From CAVXZE01 sp963766175 (lineage in GTDB: Bacteria; Myxococcota_A; UBA9160; UBA6930): 64,000 bases of DNA. The translations under genes were made by a program, and so were the position numbers. The first letter of the stretch is position 1. Each line of letters opens with the position of its first letter. Below are positions 44,583-52,704 of this stretch, piece after piece. The stretch lies in assembly GCA_963766175.1 (NCBI GenBank), contig CAVXZE010000021.1:558001-622000 (forward strand), read 5' to 3'. The notes below the pieces were generated by a model, which was not told the origin of the DNA, ran no database searches, and saw nothing but the letters and a program-made list of their open reading frames with translations.

Positions 44583-45806
44583 CTAATCCCCAACCCCATC
44601 CAGAGCCCGCGACAGATCCTCGATGATGTCATCGAGGTTCTCGATCCCGACGCTGAAGCGGAATAGTCCATCACCCATCAGATCCCAGTATTTGAGCTTC
44701 TTCTCGTCGCTCAGCTCGACCATGTCCTGGAAGAAGAACGTCGTCGGGATGTACATGAGGAGGCTCTGGTCGTGCCCGAGGGATACGGCGTGCGTAATCA
44801 GCTCGAGCCTCTTGATGAACTCGAAGTTCTCGAGCAGCTCACAGTCCAGGCTGAAATTCAGCATCCCCGAGAACCCGCTCATCTGCTTCTTCGCGAGTTC
44901 GTGCTGAGGATGGCTCGGAAGTCCCGGGTACCTCACGTTCGTCACCCGCGGGTGCGACTCCAGGAAGCGGGCGACCTCGAGGGCGTTCTGCTCGTGCTTC
45001 TCGATCCGAAGGGGCAAGGTGGTGATCCCGCGCATGATCAGCCAGGCATTGAACGGGCTGATGCAGGCCCCCAGGTGAACCACCCCGTGCTCCCGGACAT
45101 CGGAGAGAAACTCGTGGTTTCCCAGGACCGCGCCGCCCAGAGCGTCACCGTGGCCGTTCAGATACTTGGTGGCGCTGTGAATCACCACGTCGGCTCCCAG
45201 CTCGAGAGGACGCTGGCTCACCAGCCCCGACCAGGTGCTGTCGACGATGACGGTGGCCCCGACGGCGTGGGCCATCTCCGAGATCTTCCGGATGTCGCTG
45301 ATCGAGACGAACGGATTCCCCGGGGTCTCGAGGTAGACGGCCTTGGTATCCGGCCGAATGGCGTCTTCCACTTCCTTGGGATCCACGGTGTCGGCGACGC
45401 TGACATCGACTCCGAACCGCGGCAGGTGAAGACTCACCAGCTTCTGCGTTCCCGTGTAGCAGATCTCGGGAGCGACGAGGTGATCGCCGGCGCCCAGCAA
45501 GGCGAAGAGTACGGCGGAGACGGCGCCCATCCCGCTGGCGGTCACGACGCAGTCTTCGCTCCCTTCGAGAGCCGCGAGGCGCTCCTCCAGATGCCGGGGA
45601 GTGGCACTGTGCTCCCTCGTGTACTGAAACTTGTCCAGCTCGTCCCAGGAGAAGACCTTCAGAAGCTCTTCGACATCGGTGGGCAGCTCATAGGAGTTGG
45701 CCATGTGAATGGGCCGGCGGATCGCGCGGGTGTCGGTGTCGATCCCCTCGCCCGCGTGCACACAGGACGTCTCCAGGCGCCAATCATTGGAAGTCTTCGC
45801 TTTCAT
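44583..45806 (-). CDS. Cys/Met-metabolism PLP-dependent enzyme
   Basis: The 407-residue protein belongs to the gamma-family (cystathionine gamma-synthase, methionine gamma-lyase, O-acylhomoserine sulfhydrylase). It has ASGMGAVSAVLFALLGAGDH, YLETPGNPFVSISDI, VIVDSTWSGLVSQRPLELGA and the Schiff-base Lys in HSATKYLNGHGDALGG. The usual DNTFATP is DSTWSGL here, which argues against a standard gamma-synthase. It probably makes or cleaves a C-S bond of a sulfur amino acid. It is divergent from the MarR gene, and the ~230-bp region between them contains the MarR promoter. Confidence 0.82.
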   Translation of the reverse strand: MKAKTSNDWRLETSCVHAGEGIDTDTRAIRRPIHMANSYELPTDVEELLKVFSWDELDKFQYTREHSATPRHLEERLAALEGSEDCVVTASGMGAVSAVLFALLGAGDHLVAPEICYTGTQKLVSLHLPRFGVDVSVADTVDPKEVEDAIRPDTKAVYLETPGNPFVSISDIRKISEMAHAVGATVIVDSTWSGLVSQRPLELGADVVIHSATKYLNGHGDALGGAVLGNHEFLSDVREHGVVHLGACISPFNAWLIMRGITTLPLRIEKHEQNALEVARFLESHPRVTNVRYPGLPSHPQHELAKKQMSGFSGMLNFSLDCELLENFEFIKRLELITHAVSLGHDQSLLMYIPTTFFFQDMVELSDEKKLKYWDLMGDGLFRFSVGIENLDDIIEDLSRALDGVGD

Positions 45807-45980
45807 CTCGTTCGTCCTTGTCTGGCTGTGACTCCGGAAACCCGAGTATAGAACGTCCGCGGGGGCTGTTTCAGCGGCCGTCGCCCGCTGCAGACGCGAA
45901 GCGGCCACGTCGCGTACCGGCGCTACACCCGCGAAAAGATGGGTTTTTTCGGGAAACGCCAGATCCGCCCTGGAACTGGC

Positions 45981-46009
45981 TTGACAGCCCCTGTGGCGTG
46001 TATTATATG
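45981..46009 (+). promoter_or_regulatory. Sigma-70-type promoter of the marR-arsM genes
   Basis: A perfect TTGACA (45981-45986) is followed after 17 bases by TATATG (46004-46009) in DNA that is suddenly AT-rich. It lies 31 bases before the MarR ATG at 46040. This is the best housekeeping-type promoter visible in the window. Confidence 0.65.
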
Positions 46010-46018
46010 TATTATACA
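45999..46018. promoter_or_regulatory. Palindromic operator overlapping the -10 box
   Basis: TGTATTATATGTATTATACA is symmetric in 8 of 10 base pairs. It covers the -10 element, so a protein bound there would block transcription. A self-regulating MarR protein encoded right behind it is the obvious candidate. Confidence 0.55.
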
Positions 46019-46039
46019 TCTAATGTAGGGTACAAAAAT

Positions 46040-46483
46040 ATGAGCGCTCCCGGGAAGTTCCGCGAGACCCTCAGCCTGGCCTATCGTCGCGTGAACGCGC
46101 TCCAGCGCGGCGAGAAGCGGTGCTTCGGCGTCACCATGTCCCAGTGCGTCGCGCTCGAGCTGCTGCTCCAACAGGGAGCGATGACGGTCCGCGACATGGC
46201 CCGCGACCTGGGACTCGACACCAGCACCGTCACCCGGCTGGTCGACGTGCTGGTTCGGGACGGGATGGTGCGCCGCGCCCGAGACGAGAAGCGAGACCGC
46301 CGCCGAGTCTTCGTCTCACTGACCGCGCGGGGCCGCAGCCTGGCGGCGAAGCTGGAACGTTGTGCGGACGACTACAGCGAGCGGATTCTGGAGCGGATCC
46401 CCCCCGAGATGCGCGAAGACGTGGTTCACACGCTGCGGGTGTTGATCGAGGCAATCGACGATCTGCCCACGACGCGCAACTAG
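46040..46483 (+). CDS. MarR-family regulator
   Basis: The 147-residue winged-helix protein has GAMTVRDMARDLGLDTSTVT as the helix-turn-helix and the wing RRARDEKRDRRRVFVSLTARG, both typical of MarR. It contains two or three cysteines (EKRCFGV, SQCVALE, LERCADD), which could sense thiols or arsenite. The palindrome over its promoter suggests autorepression. The gene is 39 bases before arsM in the same direction, so it likely controls that gene, although ArsR rather than MarR is the usual regulator. Confidence 0.85.
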   Translation: MSAPGKFRETLSLAYRRVNALQRGEKRCFGVTMSQCVALELLLQQGAMTVRDMARDLGLDTSTVTRLVDVLVRDGMVRRARDEKRDRRRVFVSLTARGRSLAAKLERCADDYSERILERIPPEMREDVVHTLRVLIEAIDDLPTTRN

Positions 46484-46522
46484 AAGGAATGCCCGCGCGG
46501 CGGGCGAGGAGGTAAGAAAGCG

Positions 46523-47341
46523 ATGAAGTGCGAAATGCGTCCCCAGGATCCCAATCGGGTTCGCGAGATGGTGAAGGAGGGCTACGCGCGGGTGGCGGAG
46601 CGAGCCTCGAGCGAGGAGCTGCCCCACGCCGCCGAGATCGGCCGCCGGATCGGCTACGACGAGGAGCAGCTGGGTGCAGTGCCCGAGGGAGCCAACCTGG
46701 GCCTGGGCTGCGGAAACCCGACGGCCATCGACGCGCTGCGCCCCGGTGAGACCGTGCTCGATCTGGGCTCGGGAGCGGGCATGGATGCCTTCCTCGCAGC
46801 CCATCAGGTGGGTCCCGGCGGGCGGGTGATCGGCATCGACATGACCGACGCCATGCTCGACAAGGCGCGGGAGAACGCCCGAAAGATCGGGGCGACCAAT
46901 GTCGAGTTCCGCAAGGGGCAGATCGAACATTTGCCCATCGAGGATGAGAGCGTCGATGCGATCATCTCGAACTGCGTGATCAACCTGTCTCCGGAGAAGA
47001 GCCGCGTCTTTGGCGAGGCCTTTCGCGTGCTCCGGCCCGGCGGGCGGATGATGATCTCCGATCTGGTGCTCGAACGACCGCTCCCGGCCCAGATCATCGG
47101 CGCGGTCGACGCGTACCTGGGCTGCGTCGGTGGCGCGAGCCTGCGCGCCGAGTATCTGGAGACGATCGAGAAGGCGGGCTTCGGCGAGGTGCGCGTGGAG
47201 CGCGAGGCCCGCTTCGCCGATGCGGTATCTCTCGACGATCCCCAAGTGCAGGAGGCGATGGACCGGTTCGGGATCAGTCTCGAGCAGGTGAAGGAGTTCC
47301 TGGACGCCGTCACCAGCCTGCACGTCTTCGCCCGCAGGTGA
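46523..47341 (+). CDS. arsM: Arsenite S-adenosylmethyltransferase
   Basis: The 272-residue enzyme has the SAM motif VLDLGSGAGMDAF at 78-90 and three conserved cysteines: Cys63 in GLGCGNPTA, Cys151 in ISNCVINLSPEKS and Cys201 in YLGCVGGA. These bind As(III) in ArsM enzymes. It methylates arsenite to mono-, di- and trimethyl forms in the cytoplasm, giving resistance or volatile products. GAGGAGGTAAG precedes the ATG. Its stop overlaps the start of a small membrane-protein gene by four bases. Confidence 0.92.
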   Translation: MKCEMRPQDPNRVREMVKEGYARVAERASSEELPHAAEIGRRIGYDEEQLGAVPEGANLGLGCGNPTAIDALRPGETVLDLGSGAGMDAFLAAHQVGPGGRVIGIDMTDAMLDKARENARKIGATNVEFRKGQIEHLPIEDESVDAIISNCVINLSPEKSRVFGEAFRVLRPGGRMMISDLVLERPLPAQIIGAVDAYLGCVGGASLRAEYLETIEKAGFGEVRVEREARFADAVSLDDPQVQEAMDRFGISLEQVKEFLDAVTSLHVFARR

Positions 47342-47751
47342 GCGGTGCGAGGACGGCAAGGCGAGTCGCGATATCGGCGCTGCTCATCACTGGGATCGCC
47401 AACGCGCTCCACTACGGCTACCTGATCGCCACCGACTTCGCCCTCCTGTCCGGCCACCCGGAGGCCTACCGGGATCTCCAGAAGGCGGCGACATGGGCGG
47501 ACGGCTGGATGGGTCTGATGGCGATCGCCGCGGCGATCGCTCTGCTGCGGGGCTGGAGATGGGGCTGGATCGCGGGAATCGTCGCTGCCAGCGCCCTGAT
47601 CCACATGGGACTGCTCGACGTGGCCTTCCACGCTCAGCACGGAATGTACGCGAGCCTCGACCCCATGATGCTGGAGATGATCGTGGTAGACCTCTGGGCA
47701 TTCGGGATGGGGGCGTTTCTCGTCTTTCACCTGGCGCGGAGTCCGGCGTGA
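47338..47751 (+). CDS. Four-helix membrane protein linked to arsM
   Basis: A GTG start overlaps the arsM stop (GTGA at 47338), so translation is coupled. The 137-residue product has about four hydrophobic helices (VAISALLITGIANALHY, GWMGLMAIAAAIALL, GWIAGIVAASALIHMG, MIVVDLWAFGMGAFLVF). The family is not recognised. It resembles no known arsenic exporter (ArsB, Acr3, ArsP), but the coupling suggests a role with methylated arsenicals or in the same stress response. Confidence 0.65.
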   Translation: MSGARTARRVAISALLITGIANALHYGYLIATDFALLSGHPEAYRDLQKAATWADGWMGLMAIAAAIALLRGWRWGWIAGIVAASALIHMGLLDVAFHAQHGMYASLDPMMLEMIVVDLWAFGMGAFLVFHLARSPA

Positions 47752-47773
47752 ACCGGCAGGAGGGAGAATCAGC

Positions 47774-48112
47774 TTAGAGCGCGCTGTCATCGCGTTCGCC
47801 GGTCCGGATCCGGACGGCCTCCTCCACCGTCGAGACGAAGATCTTGCCATCACCCATCCGGCCGGTGTGGGCCGCCTCGGCGATGCTTTCGACCACCGCA
47901 TCGAGCATGTCTTCCGGCACGACCACCTTGAGCTCGATCTTCGGAAGAAACTCGACCACGTACTCGGCGCCGCGGTAGAACTCCGAGTGTCCTTTCTGGC
48001 GTCCGAAGCCCTTGGCCTCGGAGACGGTCATGCCGGAGACGCCGACCCTGGTCAGCGCCTCCCGCACCTCGTCCAGCTTGAAAGGCTTGATGATGGCTTC
48101 GACCTTCTTCAC
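47774..48112 (-). CDS. glnK: Nitrogen regulatory PII protein (GlnK/GlnB)
   Basis: The 112-residue protein has the T-loop with Tyr51 in EFYRGAEYVVEF, the uridylylation site, and the B-loop/C-loop signatures VVVPEDMLDAVVESI and TGRMGDGKIFV. It binds ATP/ADP and 2-oxoglutarate and blocks the Amt channel when nitrogen is plentiful. It is the last gene of the porin-amtB-glnK operon, 17 bases after amtB, which identifies it as the GlnK-type paralogue. Confidence 0.94.
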   Translation of the reverse strand: MKKVEAIIKPFKLDEVREALTRVGVSGMTVSEAKGFGRQKGHSEFYRGAEYVVEFLPKIELKVVVPEDMLDAVVESIAEAAHTGRMGDGKIFVSTVEEAVRIRTGERDDSAL

Positions 48113-48129
48113 GGCGTACTCCCTGGTAA

Positions 48130-49443
48130 TCAGGTGATATCGGTGTAGGCGGACTCGCTGTGCTCGCTCAGGTCCAGACCCTCGGCCTCCCCCTCATCGG
48201 TGGCTCGCAGGTCGCCGAAGATGGCTCGCAGGATCAGCAGGATCGCCACGGTGGCAATCGGAGCGAAGACGGCGGTGAACGCGATACTCTTCAGCTGGAT
48301 CCAGATCTGGCCGCCCCAGGAGACGCCCTCGGGAAGGGCGAATCCGGCGACGAAGAGACCCGTGGCCAGCGCACCCCAGGTCCCGCCGACGCCGTGGACA
48401 CCGAAAACGTCCAGGGAGTCGTCGTAGCCCAGGGCGGGCTTCAGCAGGGTGACGGCCAGGTAGCAGAAGCCCGCCGACCCGATGCCCACGGCGATGGCGC
48501 CGAGCGGGCTCATGAAGGCACAGCCGGGCGTGATGGCAACCAGACCGGCCACAGCGGCGGTGGCCGCACCCAGAACCGTGGGCTTGGCGCGATGGATCCA
48601 CTCGATGACCATCCAGCCCAGCACTGCGGCGGAGGTGGCGGTACTGGTGTTCAGAAAGGCGAGACCGGCGGTTCCGTCCGCGGCGAGCGCGCTTCCCGCA
48701 TTGAATCCGAACCACCCAACCCACAGAAGCGCCGCGCCGATCACGGTGAGGGGCAGGCTGTGGGGCGGCATCGGGACCTTGCGAAAGCCCCTGCGTGGTC
48801 CCAGGTAGATAGCGGCGACGAGCGCGGAGAAGCCGCTCGACATATGCACCACCAGGCCGCCTGCAAAGTCCATGGCTCCCATCCCGCCAAGCCAGCCCCC
48901 GCCCCAGACCATGTGCGCCAACGGGCAGTAGACCAGGACGAGCCAGACCGCGATGAAGGCGAGGTAGGGACCAAAACGCATGCGCTCGGCGAAGGCTCCG
49001 ATCATCAGCGCGGGTGTGATGATGGCGAACATGCCCTGGAACATGATGAAGACGTACTCGGGGATGGTCCCCGATAGCGTCTCGGCCGTGATCCCTGAGA
49101 GCCCTAGCTTGCCGAGGCCACCGATGAAGGCATTTCCCTCGGCGAAGGCCAGGCTGTACCCAAACAGGACCCAGAGCACTCCCATCAGACCCGCAGAGAT
49201 CATGCACTGCATCAGGATGCTGAGAACGTTCTTGGACCGGACCAGCCCACCGTAGAAGAGCGCCAGGCCGGGAACCGTCATCATCAGAACCAGGGCCGTG
49301 CTGGTCATCATCCAGGCGGTGTCGCCGGGACTGAGCACGTCCTCAGCGCTGGCCGCCTGCGCCAGCAAGAGCATCGGCAAGGCGGCAAAGAGGGCCGCCG
49401 CGAGGCGGCCGGTGCCGGCAAGTGAGGTAAGTCGACGTCGCAT
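48130..49443 (-). CDS. amtB: Ammonium transporter
   Basis: The 437-residue protein has a signal peptide, then DTAWMMTSTALVLMMTVPGL and FYGGLVRSKNVLS, and eleven helices. The ammonium site Asp is in AMDFAGGLVVHMSSG, which also gives the first pore His, and the second pore His lies in VFGVHGVGGTWG. The C-terminal tail contains the region that interacts with PII. AAGGTGGAG precedes the ATG at 49443. It lies between the porin and glnK genes in a sigma-54-type operon. Confidence 0.94.
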   Translation of the reverse strand: MRRRLTSLAGTGRLAAALFAALPMLLLAQAASAEDVLSPGDTAWMMTSTALVLMMTVPGLALFYGGLVRSKNVLSILMQCMISAGLMGVLWVLFGYSLAFAEGNAFIGGLGKLGLSGITAETLSGTIPEYVFIMFQGMFAIITPALMIGAFAERMRFGPYLAFIAVWLVLVYCPLAHMVWGGGWLGGMGAMDFAGGLVVHMSSGFSALVAAIYLGPRRGFRKVPMPPHSLPLTVIGAALLWVGWFGFNAGSALAADGTAGLAFLNTSTATSAAVLGWMVIEWIHRAKPTVLGAATAAVAGLVAITPGCAFMSPLGAIAVGIGSAGFCYLAVTLLKPALGYDDSLDVFGVHGVGGTWGALATGLFVAGFALPEGVSWGGQIWIQLKSIAFTAVFAPIATVAILLILRAIFGDLRATDEGEAEGLDLSEHSESAYTDIT

Positions 49444-49473
49444 GAACTCCACCTTTCTCTTCTTCTGTACCAC

Positions 49474-50793
49474 TCAGAAGTTGTAGATGACCTGGGCACC
49501 GACCACGGTCTGATTCTGAGCGGTGTAGAGGCCCGGGGCGAGATCGTCGGTGCCGATGAAGAGATCGTCCCCGCTCTTCCCAACCCGTCCCCCGTCGTGG
49601 CGGATCTCACCCTTGACAACCAGGTGCTCGGTCACGGAGTAGTCCGTCGTCGCGGTGATCGACCATAGCTTCGAGTCGCCGGGCAAGCCGAAGAGCTGAC
49701 GGTCGTCGGCGACGTACTCCAGACGCAGCGCGGTGCCGAGCCGCTCGGTCCAGGCGTAGCGCCCGGCGACGGCAACGCCGTACGCGTCGGCGCTCCTATC
49801 GCGGCCGTTGTCGTCGTGGTTGTAGTCGAAGTTCAACCAGGTCGAGATCCGCTCGTTGGGATCCCAGGTCAGCACCACGTCGATGATCCCGTACTGGTCG
49901 CCGCTGCTCCCGGGAGTGTCCGTCCCCCAGATCCCGTTCAGATTCGCCGACCAGGTTTCCGTCGAGTAGCCGACGTGACCCATCATCGCCTTGCCGTTGT
50001 TGAGGGTGGGCTGCGTTTTGAAGACATCGTTCACCACTGCCGCCGCCCAGTCCCAGCCCTCTGCCGGAAGGTCACCGGACGCCATGATTCCCACGTGATC
50101 GATGGGCTGCAGCAGGTTGTAGACGAGACCGCGAGAGATGTTGAAGTTCATCGGCGCTTGGGCCACCTCGGCCCCGAGCAGCGTGCCGAACTTCCCGGCC
50201 TTCATCGTGATGTCCCAGTCGGTCAGATACTGGACGTAGGCCGAAGCGATGTAGAGGTTGTTGCCGCCGGCCCTTCCGTCCACGGGGGTGTTGGCGTCCG
50301 GGAGGAGACCCGCCGTCTTTCCGAAGGCGATCTCGGTGGCGAAGCCGGCGCGGTTCTCCTCGTCGATGGGCCGCTCGAGGGTGAACCAGAGCTGACCAAA
50401 GGAGAACTGGTTGGAATCGGGGCTGAAGGGATGCGACTGCCCCGCTGCGCCGACGTTCCCATCCTCCAGACGCTCGTTGGCGGGACTGTTCAGGTTGTAC
50501 CAGAAGTCGGCGCTCATCCAGCCGCCGATCTCGAGACTGTCCACGAAAGCGGCGGTGCTCGAGCTCGGGCCGGTCTGGGCCGCTTTCTCGAGCATGCTCC
50601 GCTGCTCGCCAAGCCGCTGGTTGGCCTCCGCCAGCTGGTCCGTGGTCAGATCGAGGCGGTCCTCGAGCTGGCTCATTCGCGCCTGCATCGCTTCGAGCTG
50701 GGCCTCCACGTCCTCGTCCGTCGCGAATGCGGCGGCAGGCACAAAGAACCAGCAGAGCATTGCGAACGATCCGATGACCGCTCTCCGTATCAT
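49474..50793 (-). CDS. Outer-membrane porin of the ammonium operon
   Basis: The 439-residue protein has a signal peptide (cleavage after AFA near residue 23) and a heptad-like coiled coil at about residues 28-70 (VEAQLEAMQARMSQLEDRLD and on). The rest is a beta-barrel with alternating strands and a C-terminal aromatic end (VIYNF), as needed for BAM insertion. It fits OmpL-like/BBP2 porins found beside amt genes. It probably helps NH4+ or organic nitrogen cross the outer membrane. The gene is first in the operon and 30 bases before amtB. Confidence 0.78.
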   Translation of the reverse strand: MIRRAVIGSFAMLCWFFVPAAAFATDEDVEAQLEAMQARMSQLEDRLDLTTDQLAEANQRLGEQRSMLEKAAQTGPSSSTAAFVDSLEIGGWMSADFWYNLNSPANERLEDGNVGAAGQSHPFSPDSNQFSFGQLWFTLERPIDEENRAGFATEIAFGKTAGLLPDANTPVDGRAGGNNLYIASAYVQYLTDWDITMKAGKFGTLLGAEVAQAPMNFNISRGLVYNLLQPIDHVGIMASGDLPAEGWDWAAAVVNDVFKTQPTLNNGKAMMGHVGYSTETWSANLNGIWGTDTPGSSGDQYGIIDVVLTWDPNERISTWLNFDYNHDDNGRDRSADAYGVAVAGRYAWTERLGTALRLEYVADDRQLFGLPGDSKLWSITATTDYSVTEHLVVKGEIRHDGGRVGKSGDDLFIGTDDLAPGLYTAQNQTVVGAQVIYNF

Positions 50794-50832
50794 GGGAGCC
50801 TCCTTCCCTTCGCGCGTTAGCGCGATCTTTAC

Positions 50833-50846
50833 GCAAACAACGTGCC
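50833..50846 (-). promoter_or_regulatory. Sigma-54 (-24/-12) promoter of porin-amtB-glnK
   Basis: Read on the minus strand, the bases are GGCACGTTGTTTGC, preceded by TG. This has the invariant GG and GC exactly ten bases apart and matches TGGCACG-N4-TTGC. The GC lies 40 bases from the porin ATG, giving a leader of about 28 bases. An amt-glnK operon is a classic RpoN/NtrC target. Confidence 0.78.
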
Positions 50847-50856
50847 CAGATCGGCG

Positions 50857-50872
50857 TGCGCAAATCGGCGCA
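50857..50872. promoter_or_regulatory. Inverted repeat upstream of the sigma-54 promoter
   Basis: TGCGC-N6-GCGCA (minus-strand TGCGCCGATTTGCGCA) lies 11 bases upstream of the -24 box. It resembles an NtrC half-site pair (TGCAC-N5/7-GTGCA) only in outline. A second inverted repeat, AATCCTGC...GCAGGATT at 50914-50940, lies further upstream and may be another activator site. Confidence 0.35.
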
Positions 50873-51011
50873 GACGGGCACTACTCGGCACGATTGTAGA
50901 CCTCGGAGGCCGGAATCCTGCGCAGAAAACGAGCAGGATTGCCCGATCTTCGGTCACCAGGCGCGAATCAGCCCTCGCGACACCGCCGAAGAGCGGGAAG
51001 AATCGGATCGG

Positions 51012-52685
51012 CTAGGCGTCGATCCCGGCCATCTCCTGGAGAAGGCGCCAGCGCCGCAGCACGAGTTCCTGGGCGGCCAGGATCTCCGGAGAGGGCTCGC
51101 CTTCCCGGCCGAACTGCCGCCGGAAGCGACCTTCGCTCCGTGCGAAGGAGAGGAAGTCCACCACCTGTCCCTGCTTGTCCTGATGCCAGTCGGCCCGCAG
51201 CGAGGGGTTGCCCTTCAGGTCCAGACGCTCCCGCAGCCGATCTCCCCGCCTCGGATCGTGGACCAGCAAGGGGAAGGCGCGCGACTCGACTGCGAGCCTC
51301 GCCTGCTGAGCAGCGAGCGAGTCGGCCACGCCGTGCTCGGGCTGGCAGGTGCTGTACACGACCACCAGCGACGGTCCCGGGTAGGTGGTCGCGGCGCCGA
51401 CCGCATCGTAGAAGTGCTTGACGTGGGCGGCCGTGGTCTGGGCGACGAAGACCGCGGGGTGCATCATCGCGATGCGCGCGAGGTCCTTGCGAGCCTCGAC
51501 CTTCCCCTTCTGGACCTCGCCGTGGGGCGCCATCTTCGCCATCTGTCCGGTGAAGGACGCCGTCGATGCCTGCCCACCGGTGTTGGAGTAGACCTGGGTG
51601 TCGAGCACCAGGACGTTGATGTCGAGGCCGCTGGCCAGCATCCGCGAGAGCGAGCCGAAGCCGATGTCGAACATCGCGCCGTCGCCCCCGACCACCCAGA
51701 GCGACTTGTCCGCCCAGCCGCGCTGATCCCAACGCTTGCGAATCCCCATGGCAACGGCGGGCGCGTTCTCGAACAGCGAGTTGATCCAGGAAACCAGGAA
51801 GGGGTTGTAGGGGTAGGTCGAGGAATAGACGGTGTTGCAGCCGGTGGCCGCCACGATTCCGACGTTCTCCCGTCCCTTCTGCCAGCCGACCTGGGCCATC
51901 AGCATCCGCAGCGCCGTGGCCTCGCCACAGCCCGAACAGGATCCCGCCCCGCCGACGTAGAGGTGTGTCCTCTCACAGGCGAGCATGCGATCGGCGGGGA
52001 TTCGTTCGCGAATGAAGTGGTCGGAAGTCTCGGGGAGACTGTGGAAATGCTCCATGGATTGGCGGGCCCGTTCCAGGATCTCCGGGTTCTTGCGGATCAT
52101 CCGCAAGGCCTGGTGGTCTCCGCACACCTCCACGCATTCACCGCATCCCTTGCACTTGGTGGGATCGATGAAGATCCGGAAGAGCCCGGGCTCCTCGCCG
52201 CTTTTCTCGAAGGCGTCGTGAAACTTCCTGGTCTTCGCCCAATGGCGGCGCGGATCTTCCGAACCCTCGTCGCCGGCGATCCGCTCTTCGAACGAACGGC
52301 TCTCGAGCACCTTGGCCAGGATGGCCGTGTCCGGACATTCGGTCACGCAGTCCATGCAGGCCACGCAGTTCTCCGGCAGGTACTCGGGGATCTCGCGCCC
52401 GATGTAGCTGAAGTCGCGCATCCTCCCGGTCCCGGGAGGAATCAGCGAGCGGGCCAGGCCCGCCTCGGCGGGCAGCTCTTCGCTCGCCATCCCGGTTTGA
52501 TAGGCGGTGGTGACGTGGCCGAACTCCTCCACGTATTGCTCGATGTCCAGATCGAGAAGCGAGCGTCCGAGCTCGGGATGGGTCTCGAAGGCGAATTCCG
52601 ATCCCACTCCTTCCCGGGCGCGAAAATCGCGCACGACACGATCCAGCTCGGACAGTGCGTCGTGGATCAGTTTCGGATCGCTCAT
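51012..52685 (-). CDS. 2-oxoacid:ferredoxin oxidoreductase, ferredoxin + TPP (beta) chain
   Basis: The 557-residue chain has an N-terminal ~100-residue segment, a 2[4Fe-4S] domain (Cys107-110-113-117 and Cys178-181-184-188), and a TPP domain with GDGAMFDIGFGSL at 334-346 and DTQVYSNTGGQAS at 362-374. Proximal-cluster Cys250, 253 and 283 and a later STCQPEHG match pyruvate:ferredoxin oxidoreductase. It oxidatively decarboxylates a 2-oxoacid, forming acyl-CoA and reduced ferredoxin. It is encoded directly after the alpha/gamma chain (19-base gap); together they equal a full PFOR. Confidence 0.88.
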   Translation of the reverse strand: MSDPKLIHDALSELDRVVRDFRAREGVGSEFAFETHPELGRSLLDLDIEQYVEEFGHVTTAYQTGMASEELPAEAGLARSLIPPGTGRMRDFSYIGREIPEYLPENCVACMDCVTECPDTAILAKVLESRSFEERIAGDEGSEDPRRHWAKTRKFHDAFEKSGEEPGLFRIFIDPTKCKGCGECVEVCGDHQALRMIRKNPEILERARQSMEHFHSLPETSDHFIRERIPADRMLACERTHLYVGGAGSCSGCGEATALRMLMAQVGWQKGRENVGIVAATGCNTVYSSTYPYNPFLVSWINSLFENAPAVAMGIRKRWDQRGWADKSLWVVGGDGAMFDIGFGSLSRMLASGLDINVLVLDTQVYSNTGGQASTASFTGQMAKMAPHGEVQKGKVEARKDLARIAMMHPAVFVAQTTAAHVKHFYDAVGAATTYPGPSLVVVYSTCQPEHGVADSLAAQQARLAVESRAFPLLVHDPRRGDRLRERLDLKGNPSLRADWHQDKQGQVVDFLSFARSEGRFRRQFGREGEPSPEILAAQELVLRRWRLLQEMAGIDA

Positions 52686-52704
52686 CGAACTTCCTCACTC
52701 ACGG

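Noticed and set aside
46489..46503. GCCCGC-GCGGGC hairpin between marR and arsM as a terminator
   Set aside because: No T-run follows and both genes appear to be on one transcript.
49816..50820. Rightward frame of 334 codons over the porin gene
   Set aside because: It is antisense to a porin with signal peptide and beta-barrel pattern; its composition is that of a shadow frame.
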